Assembly (NCBI GenBank): GCA_028280305.1
Contig: JANQMC010000082.1
Location: forward strand, 1 to 64,000
Source of the DNA: Pelagibius sp.
Lineage (GTDB): Bacteria; Pseudomonadota; Alphaproteobacteria; Kiloniellales; Kiloniellaceae
DNA: 64,000 nucleotides
Reading direction: 5' to 3'
The notes under the pieces are model-generated. The model was given only the letters and a program-made list of their open reading frames with translations, had not been told where the DNA came from and did no database searches. Positions 32,563-43,906 of this stretch are shown one piece after another. The position numbers were made by a program, and so were the translations under genes. Within the stretch, counting starts at the first letter, position 1. Each line of letters begins with the position of its first letter.

Positions 32563-34188
32563 TCAGCCGCCCGCCGTCGTGCGGAAACGTTCCGACACCA
32601 GGGCGCCAAGGCGGCTGACCGCCTGGTTGGCGGCGATCCGCGCTTCGGCGTCGCTGCGCCAGGCCGCCGCGGCCTCCGCCGCCGCCCCGCTGAGACCATT
32701 CAATTCTTCGAGCGCGCCGGCGAGGTCGCCGTCGTTCAGCTTTACCTCCGCCCGCGCCGCCACGGCTGTAGGCTGACCGCCCTCCACCAGCCCGACGGGG
32801 CGCAGGTTCACCGCCTCCGACAGGCGCCGCAGTACGCCGGCAGACCAGCCTTCGCCCTCCTCACCCAACTCGATCGCCGCGATCCGCCGCGCCACATCGG
32901 GAAAGGCGGCCTGCAGATCGGCGATGCTGGGCAGCCCAGCCGGGGCACGGCGCTCCAGCGGCGCGATGACCGCCGCCAGTTCCGCATCCTCACCGGTCAG
33001 GTTCTGCAGCATGCGCAGAGGTTCTTCGTAAGGCCCCGAGCCGCGGATCGCGTCGCGCAGCTGCAGCATGGCCAGCAGCATCAGGGTTTCCTCGCTGCCC
33101 GGCGCCGCCGCCTGCCCCGCGGCCACCCCGGCCAGCGCACCCTCCGCCGCCTCCAGACGCGCCGCCAGTTCGGTTTGGGTCGTGAGCATCTCGTCGAGCC
33201 GGGCCGCTTCGCCGCTGAGCCGCATGGTCAGGGCCTCGGTCGGCGCCCCGGCCGCCGCCTGCCCTTCCTCAAGCGCCTGCAGACGGTCGGTCATACGGGC
33301 CAGATTGGCACTCAGGGATTCAAGCGCGGCGCGGGTTTCCGGGTCCTGTCCGGCGCCTTGGGAAACCGCCGATTCCAGCGTCGTCAGGCGATCGCCGAGT
33401 TCCCGGACCGCACCGGAGCTGTCGGGCGGCAAGCCGGCCTGCACCTCCGCCAAACGGGCGTCCAGCCCGGCCAGCGCCTCGGTTATCGCCGGGTCCTGCC
33501 GGCCGCTTTGCGGGTCGACCAGCGGCAGCCAGAAGTCCCGGCTGTAGACCGCCGCAACCCCCACCACCAGGGCCAGGACGACGCCGAGAACCAAACCGCC
33601 CAGCAGCGAGCCGGAAGACCGCCGCCCGCCACCATCCGCCGCTGTGGATGTTTTGGAAGCGGTTTTCCCTGCATCAGCCGGGGAGGAACCGGCCGGCCCC
33701 GATTGAGATGATGCCGACTCAGATGGTCCCGACTGGGATGATCCCGATTGAGACGAGCCCGGGCGGGCGGAAGCCGCACTGGCGCGCGATGCCATGGAGC
33801 CACCCGCCGCCGGCTTTGTCTCTCCCTGGGCCTGCCCCTGATCCGCCGCTGGCTTCTTCTCCGAAGAGGTCGCTTCGGTTGCGGCTTCGATCACCGGCGG
33901 CGGCATCACTGCGGCGTCCGGCTGCGCCGAGGCGCGCAACAGGTCGGGATCCAGGGCCAGGTCCTTCTTCGCGGCGGCGGCGCGGATCTGATCATGCCGG
34001 TTGGCGGGGATCGACGCGCGCTCCTTCCAACCCTGAACCGTGGAGACGGCCACCCCCAGGTCCTTCGCCATCGGCCGGATGCCGCCGAAACGTTCGATCA
34101 CCGCAATCGCCGGTGCGACCCTGTCCGCCCCCGCCTTGCTTTCCTCTTCAGCGGCTGACTTGCCGCTCTGCCCTTCGGACTCTGCCAT
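32563..34188 (-). CDS. Mitofilin/Mic60-like inner-membrane protein with an N-terminal HTH-like domain
   Basis: A 541-residue protein. Residues ~27-75 (VIERFGGIRPMAKDLGVAVS, then TVQGWKERASIPANRHDQI) look like a helix-turn-helix of the YdaS/Cro type. A Ser/Gln/Pro-rich linker (about 90-190) precedes one membrane helix (194-215), a long coiled coil (about 235-390) and a C-terminal mitofilin-like helical domain. Alphaproteobacterial Mic60, the relative of the mitochondrial crista-junction protein, is known to be encoded between hemD and hemY, as here. The start at ATG 34188 was preferred over ATG 34215. It shapes or tethers membranes in relatives; the HTH role is unknown. Confidence 0.85.
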   Translation of the reverse strand: MAESEGQSGKSAAEEESKAGADRVAPAIAVIERFGGIRPMAKDLGVAVSTVQGWKERASIPANRHDQIRAAAAKKDLALDPDLLRASAQPDAAVMPPPVIEAATEATSSEKKPAADQGQAQGETKPAAGGSMASRASAASARPGSSQSGSSQSGPSESASSQSGPAGSSPADAGKTASKTSTAADGGGRRSSGSLLGGLVLGVVLALVVGVAAVYSRDFWLPLVDPQSGRQDPAITEALAGLDARLAEVQAGLPPDSSGAVRELGDRLTTLESAVSQGAGQDPETRAALESLSANLARMTDRLQALEEGQAAAGAPTEALTMRLSGEAARLDEMLTTQTELAARLEAAEGALAGVAAGQAAAPGSEETLMLLAMLQLRDAIRGSGPYEEPLRMLQNLTGEDAELAAVIAPLERRAPAGLPSIADLQAAFPDVARRIAAIELGEEGEGWSAGVLRRLSEAVNLRPVGLVEGGQPTAVAARAEVKLNDGDLAGALEELNGLSGAAAEAAAAWRSDAEARIAANQAVSRLGALVSERFRTTAGG

Positions 34189-34323
34189 AATCCCCGCAGG
34201 TACCTTCCCGCCCATGTAAGTTTGGCCCGCCTGTATAAGTTTGGCCGGCCTAAATATTCAATGCCCGCAAAATAAACACGGAACCGGTTCTGCCGCCGCT
34301 TCGCTGCAATGCAACAGCCCCCA

Positions 34324-35052
34324 TTACGCGCCGCTCTCAGCCCAAGCGTCAAGCCGCGCCAGCAGGGATTCCTGATCCGGCCGCCCGGCGGTCAGAACCG
34401 CCTGCCAGGGCAGGACTGAAATCCGCTCCGCCACCGCCTCGCTGAGACAAAGCGCCGTCATGCTGTTGCAGGCCCGGGCCAGCCCTGCAGCCCCGATCAG
34501 GCTAACAAAGGTGGCTGCGGTGCGGGGTGAGAAAAGTGTCACCGCGTCGATCAATTCTGAATTGAGCCGCGCACAGAAATCCGCCGAAAACCGCGCTGCC
34601 GCCTCGGCATCGTAGATCACCGCGCGCAGCACCTCGAAGCCGGCTGCCTCCAGCCCGCCTTTGAGATCGCCGGCCAGCTTGCTCGCCGCCGGCTGCAGCA
34701 GCGGCCCGGCCGCCGGTGAGAGTTCTGCGCCGGCCATGCGGGCCAGATCCTCGACCGTACCGGCAGCGGAACGGACCTGGGGAAACCCGGCAGCACGGGC
34801 CGCTGCTGCAGAGGCATCGCCCACCGCATAGACCGGCAGATTGCGGCGCGGATCGAGCGCGGCGAAAGCGCGCAGGCCGTTGGCGGAGGTGATCAACAGG
34901 GCCTGGGCCTTCTCGTGTCCCTCGGGCCAGACAACGGGACGGCGCGGCACGATGGTCAGAAGCGGCTCCAGACAGACCTCATGGCCCCGCGCCTCCAGGG
35001 CCGTCACGAGCTCCGCCGCATCGTCCAGCGGACGGGTGACGGCGATCAGCAT
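34324..35052 (-). CDS. hemD: Uroporphyrinogen-III synthase
   Basis: A 242-residue two-domain HemD, which closes and inverts ring D of hydroxymethylbilane. It has MLIAVTRPLDDAAELVTALEARG at the start, LLITSANGLRAFAAL, VYAVGDASAAAARAAGF, and DAVTLFSPRTAATFV, which follow the weakly conserved family pattern. ATG 35052 begins the first strand. It is 24 bp downstream of hemC in the same direction and about 135 bp upstream of mic60. Assignment is strengthened by this position. Confidence 0.92.
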   Translation of the reverse strand: MLIAVTRPLDDAAELVTALEARGHEVCLEPLLTIVPRRPVVWPEGHEKAQALLITSANGLRAFAALDPRRNLPVYAVGDASAAAARAAGFPQVRSAAGTVEDLARMAGAELSPAAGPLLQPAASKLAGDLKGGLEAAGFEVLRAVIYDAEAAARFSADFCARLNSELIDAVTLFSPRTAATFVSLIGAAGLARACNSMTALCLSEAVAERISVLPWQAVLTAGRPDQESLLARLDAWAESGA

Positions 35053-35076
35053 CCGCCCCCTCCCTGCCTGCAAAAC

Positions 35077-36024
35077 TCAGTGGCCGGTAACGGCGTCATG
35101 AAAGTCCGGCCCGGCGGCCTTGCGCAGTTCCTGGCCCAGGGCCTCACCGAGGCCGGCGGCGTCCTTTGCCGAGCCCATGATGTCGGCCTTGTAGACCGCC
35201 GAGCCGTCGGGCAGGGCAACGAGGCCGCGCAGGCGCAGGGAATCGTTGTCACCGAGTTCGGCCAGGCCGGCGATGGGGGTGCGGCAGGAGCCCTCCATGA
35301 TCGTCAGGAAAGCCCGTTCCGCCACCACCCTGCGGCCAGAGTCGACACAACTGATGGCATCCAGCAGGCCGCGGGTCCGGTCGTCATCCGCACGCATCTC
35401 CAGGCCGATCGCGCCCTGCGCCACGGCGGGCAGCATCTCTTCCGTCGACATGGCGGCGGTGATCTTGTCGGCCAGGCCAAGGCGTTTCAGCCCGGCAACC
35501 GCCAGCAGCGTCGCGTCGAAACGGCCCTCCGCCAGCTTGCGCAGCCGGGTGTCGACGTTGCCGCGGATCGGCTCCACCCGCAGGTCGGGACGGGCGATCA
35601 AGACCTGGGCCTGACGGCGCAGCGACGAGGTACCCACAAGGGCATCCGCCGGCAAGGCCGCCAGACTGTCGCCGTGGGGTGAGAAAAAGGCATCGCGCGG
35701 GTCTTCGCGCGGCAGCACGTGATCGACCACCAGGCCGTCGGGCAGCCAGGTCGGCACATCCTTCATCGAATGAACGGCGGCGTCGATCTCACCGGCGATC
35801 AGCGCCTCCTCGATCTCCTTGGTGAAAAGACCCTTGCCGCCGATCTCCGCCAGCGCGCGGTCCTGTACCCTGTCGCCGGTGGTCTTGATGACCACGATTT
35901 CCACGGCGTCTTCCTCGGCGAATGCGCCATGGGCCTCGCCGAGGCGGCGGCGGACCTCACGGGCCTGGGTCAGGGCCAGGGGACTGCCGCGGGTACCCAG
36001 GCGGAACTTCGCTTTGCTGGTCAT
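35077..36024 (-). CDS. hemC: Hydroxymethylbilane synthase (porphobilinogen deaminase)
   Basis: A 315-residue enzyme that polymerises four porphobilinogens. [15 protein letters not shown] is the N-terminal signature, [15 protein letters not shown] the active-site loop with its Asp, and [10 protein letters not shown] the Arg pair. [11 protein letters not shown] carries the Cys that anchors the dipyrromethane cofactor. ATG 36024 fits the family; the upstream extension does not. It is the first gene of the hemC-hemD-mic60-hemY operon, divergent from tsaD across a 100-bp promoter region. Confidence 0.97.
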   Translation of the reverse strand: MTSKAKFRLGTRGSPLALTQAREVRRRLGEAHGAFAEEDAVEIVVIKTTGDRVQDRALAEIGGKGLFTKEIEEALIAGEIDAAVHSMKDVPTWLPDGLVVDHVLPREDPRDAFFSPHGDSLAALPADALVGTSSLRRQAQVLIARPDLRVEPIRGNVDTRLRKLAEGRFDATLLAVAGLKRLGLADKITAAMSTEEMLPAVAQGAIGLEMRADDDRTRGLLDAISCVDSGRRVVAERAFLTIMEGSCRTPIAGLAELGDNDSLRLRGLVALPDGSAVYKADIMGSAKDAAGLGEALGQELRKAAGPDFHDAVTGH

Positions 36025-36124
36025 GGCGGCAAGCTTTAGGGGCTTTGGCGGACGCACGCAAGCGGCAGCGCCGTGCTGGCGTCACCCCTGGCGTCATAGG
36101 GGGCAAGGCACTATGGTCCGGCCC

Positions 36125-37243
36125 ATGATCGAACCTGCCACGACAGCGCAAAACCCGACCGTTTTGGGAATCGAAACCTCCTGCGACGAAACCGCCGCCG
36201 CGGTGGTGACCGGCGACGGCGAAATCCTCGCCAACCTTGTGCTCTCGCAGCTCGACGAGCACCGCCCCTACGGCGGCGTGGTGCCGGAGATTGCGGCGCG
36301 CAGCCACCTCGATCACATCGACCGGCTGGTGGAACAGGCCATGGCCGAAGCGGGGCTGGCGTTTGCGGACCTGGACGGTATCGCGGTGACCGCAGGGCCA
36401 GGCCTGATCGGCGGCGTCTTCGTCGGCGTGATGACCGCCAAGGCCATCGCCCTGGCCTGGGATCGTCCCTTCATCGCGGTGAACCATCTGGAGGGCCATG
36501 CCCTGACCGCGCGGCTGGGAAGCGATCTGACTTTTCCCTACCTGCTGCTGCTGGTTTCCGGCGGACACTGCCAGTTGCTGGCGGTGGAGGGCGTCGGCCG
36601 CTACCGGCGCCTCGGCGGCACCATCGACGATGCCGTGGGCGAAGCCTTCGACAAGACCGCCAAGCTGCTCGGCCTCGGCTACCCCGGCGGCCCGGCGGTG
36701 GAGGCTGCGGCGGCCAAAGGCGATGCCGCCGCCTTCGACCTGCCGCGGCCGATGCTGGGGCGGCCCGGCCTCGACTTCTCCTTCTCCGGCCTCAAGACCG
36801 CAGTGCGTCATGCCGCGGAGGCGGCCGGGCTGCTCGACAATCCGCCCGGAAGCCCATCAGACGACCCGGCCAAGAAAGCCGACCTCGCCGCCGCCTTTCA
36901 ACAGGCCGTCGGCGACATCCTGGCGGAGCGTTGCGGCAAGGCGCTGGATCTGTTCCGGGAGCGTTACGGCAAGCCCGGACCGCTGGTGGTGGCCGGCGGG
37001 GTCGCCGCCAACAGTCATCTGCGCGACCGTCTGAGCAGCGTCGCCCGGGCTGCGCGCAGCGAACTGCTGGCCCCGCCGCCGGCCCTCTGCACGGACAACG
37101 CCGCGATGATCGCCTGGGCCGGGGTCGAACGCCTGCGCCTCGGCCTCACCGACCCGCTGGATACGGCGGCCCGCCCGCGCTGGCCGCTGGAAGAGCTCCA
37201 GGGCACGGCGGCAACAGCCCCAAGATCGGCAGAAGCGGGCTGA
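36125..37243 (+). CDS. tsaD: tRNA threonylcarbamoyladenosine transferase
   Basis: A 372-residue ASKHA-fold protein that transfers the threonylcarbamoyl group to A37 of ANN-decoding tRNAs with TsaB and TsaE. It has [16 protein letters not shown] at the N-terminus, [13 protein letters not shown], the metal site [15 protein letters not shown], and [16 protein letters not shown] 36125 was preferred, with ATG 36113 (5 residues longer) as an alternative. It overlaps or abuts gpsA, 8 bp away. Divergence from the heme operon is the usual alphaproteobacterial order. Confidence 0.97.
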   Translation: MIEPATTAQNPTVLGIETSCDETAAAVVTGDGEILANLVLSQLDEHRPYGGVVPEIAARSHLDHIDRLVEQAMAEAGLAFADLDGIAVTAGPGLIGGVFVGVMTAKAIALAWDRPFIAVNHLEGHALTARLGSDLTFPYLLLLVSGGHCQLLAVEGVGRYRRLGGTIDDAVGEAFDKTAKLLGLGYPGGPAVEAAAAKGDAAAFDLPRPMLGRPGLDFSFSGLKTAVRHAAEAAGLLDNPPGSPSDDPAKKADLAAAFQQAVGDILAERCGKALDLFRERYGKPGPLVVAGGVAANSHLRDRLSSVARAARSELLAPPPALCTDNAAMIAWAGVERLRLGLTDPLDTAARPRWPLEELQGTAATAPRSAEAG

Positions 37244-37251
37244 CCGGCGCT

Positions 37252-38250
37252 ATGCAGCATCTCGGCATCATCGGCGCGGGTTCCTGGGGCACGGCCCTCG
37301 CCGTGGCCTGCCGCCGCGCCGGACGCCGGGTGACGCTCTGGGGCCGCGACGCAGAGGCGATGGCGGCCATGGCCGAGCAGCGGGAGAACCGCCGCTACCT
37401 GCCGGACATCACTCTCGAACCCGAGATCCAGGTTACCGCCGAACCCGGCGATCTGGCCGCTGCCGAGGCCTGCCTGCTGGTGGTTCCCGCCCAGGCGCTG
37501 CGCGCCACGGCCGCCATGCTTGCGCCGGTTTTGCCGCAGCGCCTTCCCGTGGTGCTCTGCGCCAAGGGGATCGAACAGCACAGCGGCCTGCTGATGACCG
37601 AGGTCGCCGCCGAGGCGCTGCCCGGCCATCCCCTCGCCGTGCTCTCCGGACCGACCTTTGCGGCGGAGGTCGCCCGCGGCCTGCCCACCGCCGTCACCCT
37701 GGCTACTACAGAGCGCGCACTGGCCGAAGTCCTGGCCGGGGCCATCGGCGGACGCAGCTTCCGCCCCTATGTCTCCGACGATCCCCTGGGTGCGGAGATC
37801 GGCGGCGCGGTGAAGAACGTGCTGGCCATCGCCTGCGGCATCGTTGCCGGGCGCAGGCTGGGCGACAATGCCGGCGCCGCCCTGATCACCCGCGGACTGG
37901 CGGAGATGACGCGCCTCTGCCTGGCGCGCGGCGGCAAGGCCGAGACCATGATGGGCCTCGCCGGCCTCGGCGATCTGACCCTCACCTGCACCGCCCGGCA
38001 GTCGCGCAACTTCACCTTCGGCCTCGCGCTCGGTGAAGGACAATCGCCGGACGCCGCTCTCGACGCCAGTCGCGGCGTCGTCGAGGGCCGCTTCTCCGCC
38101 GCCGCGGTGCTGGCCATGGCCGGGCGCCTGGGCATCGAAATGCCGATCTGCAGCGCGGTCGACCAGGTGGTGAACCAGGGCGCCGATCTGGCCGAGACCA
38201 TCGAGGGTTTGCTGGCACGGCCTTTCAAGGCCGAAGGCTTTTCGGCATAG
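37252..38250 (+). CDS. gpsA: Glycerol-3-phosphate dehydrogenase [NAD(P)+]
   Basis: A 332-residue enzyme reducing dihydroxyacetone phosphate to sn-glycerol-3-phosphate for phospholipid synthesis. GIIGAGSWGTALA is the dinucleotide motif, followed by VVPAQALR, SGPTFAAEVARG, the catalytic Lys in GGAVKNVLAIACGI, and GLGDLTLTCTA with SRNFTFG. Length and motifs are complete. The start is 8 bp after tsaD, so it is translationally linked to that gene. It is followed 64 bp later by the YciI-like gene. Confidence 0.97.
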   Translation: MQHLGIIGAGSWGTALAVACRRAGRRVTLWGRDAEAMAAMAEQRENRRYLPDITLEPEIQVTAEPGDLAAAEACLLVVPAQALRATAAMLAPVLPQRLPVVLCAKGIEQHSGLLMTEVAAEALPGHPLAVLSGPTFAAEVARGLPTAVTLATTERALAEVLAGAIGGRSFRPYVSDDPLGAEIGGAVKNVLAIACGIVAGRRLGDNAGAALITRGLAEMTRLCLARGGKAETMMGLAGLGDLTLTCTARQSRNFTFGLALGEGQSPDAALDASRGVVEGRFSAAAVLAMAGRLGIEMPICSAVDQVVNQGADLAETIEGLLARPFKAEGFSA

Positions 38251-38314
38251 TGCGGCCCGCCTTTAAGAACACGCCGTCAAAAAGAAGATACCGTCAATTC
38301 CAGGGAGCAGCCGT

Positions 38315-38593
38315 ATGACCTTCGTTCTCTACTGCGTCGATAAGTCGGACCACGGTCATGTCCGCGCCGAAAACCGCGCGGCCCACATCGACTATCTGAA
38401 GGAAAACATCGATCGCATCGTCATCGCCGGGCCGATGACCAGCGACGACGGCGAGACGGTCAAAGGCAGCGTCATCGTCGTCAACGATACGGCCCGCGCC
38501 GAGGCCGAAGCCTTCGCCGCCGGCGACCCCTATGCGAAAGCCGGGCTCTTCGAGAGCGTGACCATCACTGCATACAAGAAGGTGCTGCCCTGA
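38315..38593 (+). CDS. yciI: YciI family protein
   Basis: A 92-residue dimeric alpha/beta-barrel protein. The sequence [21 protein letters not shown], then [20 protein letters not shown] and the His-Asp pair region follow the YciI family, whose catalytic role is uncertain. The start follows CAGGGAGCAG. Its TGA overlaps the next ATG (TGATG), so translation of the EVE gene is coupled. Such YciI-EVE pairing next to gpsA is common in alphaproteobacteria. Confidence 0.92.
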   Translation: MTFVLYCVDKSDHGHVRAENRAAHIDYLKENIDRIVIAGPMTSDDGETVKGSVIVVNDTARAEAEAFAAGDPYAKAGLFESVTITAYKKVLP

Positions 38594-39009
38594 TGGCGTA
38601 TTGGCTGATGAAGTCGGAGCCGGGGACCTGGTCCTGGGACGATCAGGTGAAGGCGGGCACCGCCGAGTGGGACGGGGTGCGCAACTATCAGGCGTCCAAC
38701 AACATGAAAGCCATGGAACTGGGCGACCTGGTTTTCTTCTATCACTCGGTGAACGAAAAGCAGATCGTCGGCATCTGCGAGGTGGCGAAGCTCTATTACC
38801 CCGACCCCACGGACAAGAGCGGGCGCTTCGGCATGGTCGACGTGAAGGCGATAAAGCCTTTCACCGAGCCGGTGACCCTGGCCCAGATCAAGGCCGAACC
38901 GCGCCTGGAGGATCTGGCGCTGGTGCGCCAGTCGCGGCTCTCGGTGCTGCCGGTGAAAAAGGCGGAATGGGCGCTGATCTGCAAGATGGGCAAGACCAAA
39001 GCAGTATAG
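38593..39009 (+). CDS. EVE domain protein
   Basis: A 138-residue single-domain EVE protein (PUA-like fold). Starts [20 protein letters not shown], followed by [16 protein letters not shown] and [20 protein letters not shown], which form the modified-base pocket. EVE domains in the YTH-related superfamily read modified bases in RNA or DNA. The ligand of these housekeeping bacterial forms is not known. It is coupled to yciI by a TGATG overlap, and acs starts 137 bp downstream. Confidence 0.93.
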   Translation: MAYWLMKSEPGTWSWDDQVKAGTAEWDGVRNYQASNNMKAMELGDLVFFYHSVNEKQIVGICEVAKLYYPDPTDKSGRFGMVDVKAIKPFTEPVTLAQIKAEPRLEDLALVRQSRLSVLPVKKAEWALICKMGKTKAV

Positions 39010-39146
39010 ACGGCTCTGCCGTAACGGGGCCGCCGGCCTTGTTTCCTGCCGGTTTTCCAGAAATAATCGGGGAAATTCAAGAAGACGGCAGCAGGGCTAA
39101 CAAGGCCGTCCGGAGTTTCCGATCTAGCAGGGAGGCCGCCAGAGCC

Positions 39147-41090
<1,944 letters not shown>

Positions 41091-41386
41091 CGCCCATCAA
41101 GCTCTTGCTTGCAAGGCGGGCGCTCTCAGCACTTGGCTGAGATCGGACGACAGAGTCCTTGGCCATCCTCCGAGACAGCCCCTTGCGGGGCTTCCTCAGG
41201 AGGAGGTCTGGCTTAACCTCATGCTGAGGAGGCGCCCTTGGTGTTTAAAGAGGGGCGCCGTCTCGAAGCATGTCTGCGCCGAATTCTCCACCATGTCAGC
41301 AGTCTGCTGGATGCCAAACGTTTCTTTTTGGCGGCGGCGCATCATCTTTGCTAGCGTCTGACTCCCGATGGGTGGGGTGGGCGAAG
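41091..41386. other. 296-bp intergenic region with CGAGAC/CTTCCTCAG repeat, copy 2
   Basis: About 41160-41280 holds ctccgagacagcccc, cggggcttcctcagga, acctcatgctgaggagg and gccgtctcgaagcatg, a bipartite hairpin repeat related to copies at 9580 and 42105. The remaining DNA has no gene I can support and must carry the promoter of the downstream lipoprotein. Confidence 0.7.
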
Positions 41387-42067
41387 ATGGTTGAAACACG
41401 AACGAAAAGGTCTTGGGGAGCCGGTCTGGCCCTGGCCGCAGGGTTGCTGCTGGCAGGCTGTGCCGCGACGGAACCCGAAGATCCCAACGGACGCATCGTC
41501 GCGCTGCCGCAGACCTGGGACGAGATCGATATCGGCGAAGCCGACCTCGACCTTCCCCTGACATCCCCCTTCGAGATCAGCGAACTGCGGGAGCGGGTCG
41601 GCGCCTACCAACTGTTCGAGAACTACTACAGCTTTCACGGCGTGAACGGTTTCCTCGTCACCTCGCGCGTCTTCCTGGGTCACTTCGCAAAGAACCCGAC
41701 GGAGGAGGTGCGCGACGCCGAAGACTTTCTGCGTTTCGCCAGGGGCCTTCCGGTCGTCGAAGGCCGCGGGCTCAGGGTGGGCTCGGCCAAGTCTTTCAAG
41801 CTGCCCAACCTGCGCAGCGAAGGCTTCTACACCAAGGCGATCTCGGAGCAGCGGCATGAAGACTGTTTCATCTTTCGCATCGGCTATCTGCTGGCCGGCC
41901 AACACCCCGTCAAAGGCGACGATATGGATACCATCGTCGTCGGCCAGCTCTGCGGCGACGACCTCGACGAGGCGGCGGTGCTCGACCTGCTCGCCCGCGT
42001 GAAGGTCGTCAAAGACCGCGACCAATTCCGCGAAGCTCTCTCCCGCCGCAAGATCGGCACGATCTAG
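41387..42067 (+). CDS. Hypothetical lipoprotein
   Basis: A 226-residue protein from ATG 41387. The signal (LALAAGLLLAGC) has a clear lipobox. The mature part starts with an acidic segment, then LRERVGAYQLFENYYSFHGVNGFLVTSRVFLG, DAEDFLRFARGL, and EDCFIFRIGYLLAGQHP, with a C-terminal helical LDLLARVKVVKDRDQFREAL. No domain recognised. It is probably attached to the inner or outer membrane facing the periplasm. It stands alone between two repeat-bearing gaps. Confidence 0.8.
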   Translation: MVETRTKRSWGAGLALAAGLLLAGCAATEPEDPNGRIVALPQTWDEIDIGEADLDLPLTSPFEISELRERVGAYQLFENYYSFHGVNGFLVTSRVFLGHFAKNPTEEVRDAEDFLRFARGLPVVEGRGLRVGSAKSFKLPNLRSEGFYTKAISEQRHEDCFIFRIGYLLAGQHPVKGDDMDTIVVGQLCGDDLDEAAVLDLLARVKVVKDRDQFREALSRRKIGTI

Positions 42068-42238
42068 CACATACACCAACCGTCACCCTCGGACTTGATC
42101 CGAGGGACCACCCTTCGAAACAGCCCTTCGGGCTTCCTCAGGGTGAGGTAGATGGCAGACCTCATGCTGACGAGCGGCGAAGCCGCGTCTCGAAGCACCG
42201 AGTATGACGGATGATGTGTCGCCGCGCGCCGTGGGCGA
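42068..42238. repeat. CGAGAC/CTTCCTCAG repeat, copy 3, with a ctcggacttgatcc element
   Basis: About 42082-42112 carries gtcaccctcggacttgatcc (related to 23236-23360). It is followed by cgaaacagcccttcgggcttcctcagg, acctcatgctgacgag and cgcgtctcgaagcacc, which match the copy at 41160-41280. Convergent genes flank it. Confidence 0.7.
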
Positions 42239-43771
42239 TCAACCCAAGCGTCGGCGCAGAGCCTCGCCCAACCGTTCCGCCTGCCGCACGATCTCGTCTT
42301 CCGGCACCGCCGCATAGCCGAGCAGCAGGCCCTGGCGCGTCGGCGCGCCGCAGAAGTAATCGGCAAGCGGGGCAACGGCGATGCCGGCCTCGGCGGCGAT
42401 CTGCGCCGCCTGCTTGTCGCCCAGCTTATCGGCCACCTCCGGTTTCAGCCAGGCCATCAGGTGGAGGCCGGCATCGTCGGGGGCGACGGTCAGCAGGTCG
42501 GCCAGATGGGTTTTCGCCGCCGCCACCAGCGCCGCCTGCCGGGCCGCGTAAAGGCGGCGCATGCGGCGGAAGTGGGTGGCAAAGTGGCCCTCGTCGATGA
42601 AGGCCGCGAGCACCGGCTGCACGAGGGCCGAGGGCAGGGCGCCGAAGGCCGCATGACCGGCGGTGAACGGCTCGATCAAGGCTTCGGGCACCACCAGGTA
42701 ACCGAGACGGATCGCCGGAAACAGCACCTTGGAAAAGGTGCCGACATAGATCACCCGCCCGGCCTCGCCGCGCCCGGCAGCCAGGCCCTGAAGGGAAGCC
42801 AACGGCCGCCCGGCGTAGCGATATTCGCTGTCGTAGTCGTCCTCCAAAATCCAGGCATCGGCCCCGCGCGCCCATTCCAGCAGTTCCAGACGGCGGGCCA
42901 GGGAGAGGGTCGTGCCCAGCGGGTAATGGTGAGAGGGCGTGACGATGGCGGCCCGCGCCTTGGGCGCCAGGCGGCGCCCGGCGGCGACCGAGATGCCTTC
43001 GCTGTCCAGCGGCACCGGCGCCACCTCGACCCCCGCGGCGATCAGCGGCCCGCGCAGACCGACGTAGCCCGGCTCCTCGATCCAGACCGCCTCTCCCGGC
43101 TCCAGCAGCATCTGGACAACAAGGCCGATGGCCGCCTGCGCCCCCGCGGTGACGATGATCTGACGCCAGTCGCAGACGAGGCCGCGATAGCTGTTGAGGT
43201 AGGCGGCGATGGCTTCGCGCAGCGGCTGGAACCCGGCGGGATTGCCGAGCTGCAGCAGCGCCGGATCGGGGCGGCGCCAGGTCCGGGTGTGCAGCCGCGC
43301 CCAGAGATCGAAGGGAAAGTCCTCGGTGTCGGGCACGCCCGGCGTAAAGGCACGGCGGTGGCGATAGTCACGGTCGCGCAGACCGACGATGGCGCGGCCA
43401 TGAGCGGCGAGACGGGGTGCGCGGCCGGCATCGGCAATCGGCTGGGTCTTTGCCTTTGCGGCCCTGTTTACGCCCAGCAGGTCCTCGGGCAGGACACGGC
43501 AGACGAAGGTGCCGGAGCCGGCATGCCCTTCGAGATAGCCCTCGCTGAGCAACTGGTCGAAGGCGGTGACCACGGTGTTGCGCGAACAGCCGAGTTCCTT
43601 GGCCAAAACGCGGCTCGACGACAGGCGCGCGCCCGGCGCCAGGCGGCCGGCCAGGATGACGTCGCGCAGTTGCGCGCAGAGCTGCTGTTGCAGAGGCGCC
43701 GGCGCACTGCGGTCCAGCGCCAGGGCCAAAAGCGGTGTGCGGCGGCTGCCGCGCGGCGAGCTGTTCCCCAT
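42239..43771 (-). CDS. MocR/GntR-type PLP-dependent transcriptional regulator
   Basis: A 510-residue protein starting MGNSSPRGSRRTPLLALALD at ATG 43771. A GntR winged helix (PLQQQLCAQLRDVILAGRLA, then LGCSRNTVVTAFDQLLSEGYLEG) is joined to an aminotransferase class I/II domain (VTAGAQAAIGLVVQML, EEPGYVGLRGPL, TPSHHYPLGTTLS, EDDYDSEYRYAG). GTFSKVLFPAIRLGY holds the PLP Lys. MocR regulators such as PdxR and GabR sense PLP or amino-acid adducts and usually control a divergent gene. Here that is the flavin-binding-type gene at 43907. Confidence 0.93.
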   Translation of the reverse strand: MGNSSPRGSRRTPLLALALDRSAPAPLQQQLCAQLRDVILAGRLAPGARLSSSRVLAKELGCSRNTVVTAFDQLLSEGYLEGHAGSGTFVCRVLPEDLLGVNRAAKAKTQPIADAGRAPRLAAHGRAIVGLRDRDYRHRRAFTPGVPDTEDFPFDLWARLHTRTWRRPDPALLQLGNPAGFQPLREAIAAYLNSYRGLVCDWRQIIVTAGAQAAIGLVVQMLLEPGEAVWIEEPGYVGLRGPLIAAGVEVAPVPLDSEGISVAAGRRLAPKARAAIVTPSHHYPLGTTLSLARRLELLEWARGADAWILEDDYDSEYRYAGRPLASLQGLAAGRGEAGRVIYVGTFSKVLFPAIRLGYLVVPEALIEPFTAGHAAFGALPSALVQPVLAAFIDEGHFATHFRRMRRLYAARQAALVAAAKTHLADLLTVAPDDAGLHLMAWLKPEVADKLGDKQAAQIAAEAGIAVAPLADYFCGAPTRQGLLLGYAAVPEDEIVRQAERLGEALRRRLG

Positions 43772-43906
43772 GCTCCATCCAGAAACGGCGCTTAACAGAA
43801 AGTGGTCCGTAAGAATATCAGAAAGCGGCTCTTTTTGGAAAACCACATTGGTTCTAGCTTGCGCGCCAGCCAGAACCGCATTACCGCATTTCAAAGGAAG
43901 TCTGCC
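43772..43906. promoter_or_regulatory. Divergent promoter region of the MocR regulator and its neighbour
   Basis: A 135-bp AT-richer gap. It holds short repeated words that could be regulator sites: cagaaagtggtcc (about 43797-43809), cagaaagcggctc (about 43819-43831) and an inverted accac-type word (aaaaccacattggttc, about 43840). The two cagaaag words are about 22 bp apart. Operator assignment is inferred from MocR practice. Confidence 0.4.
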
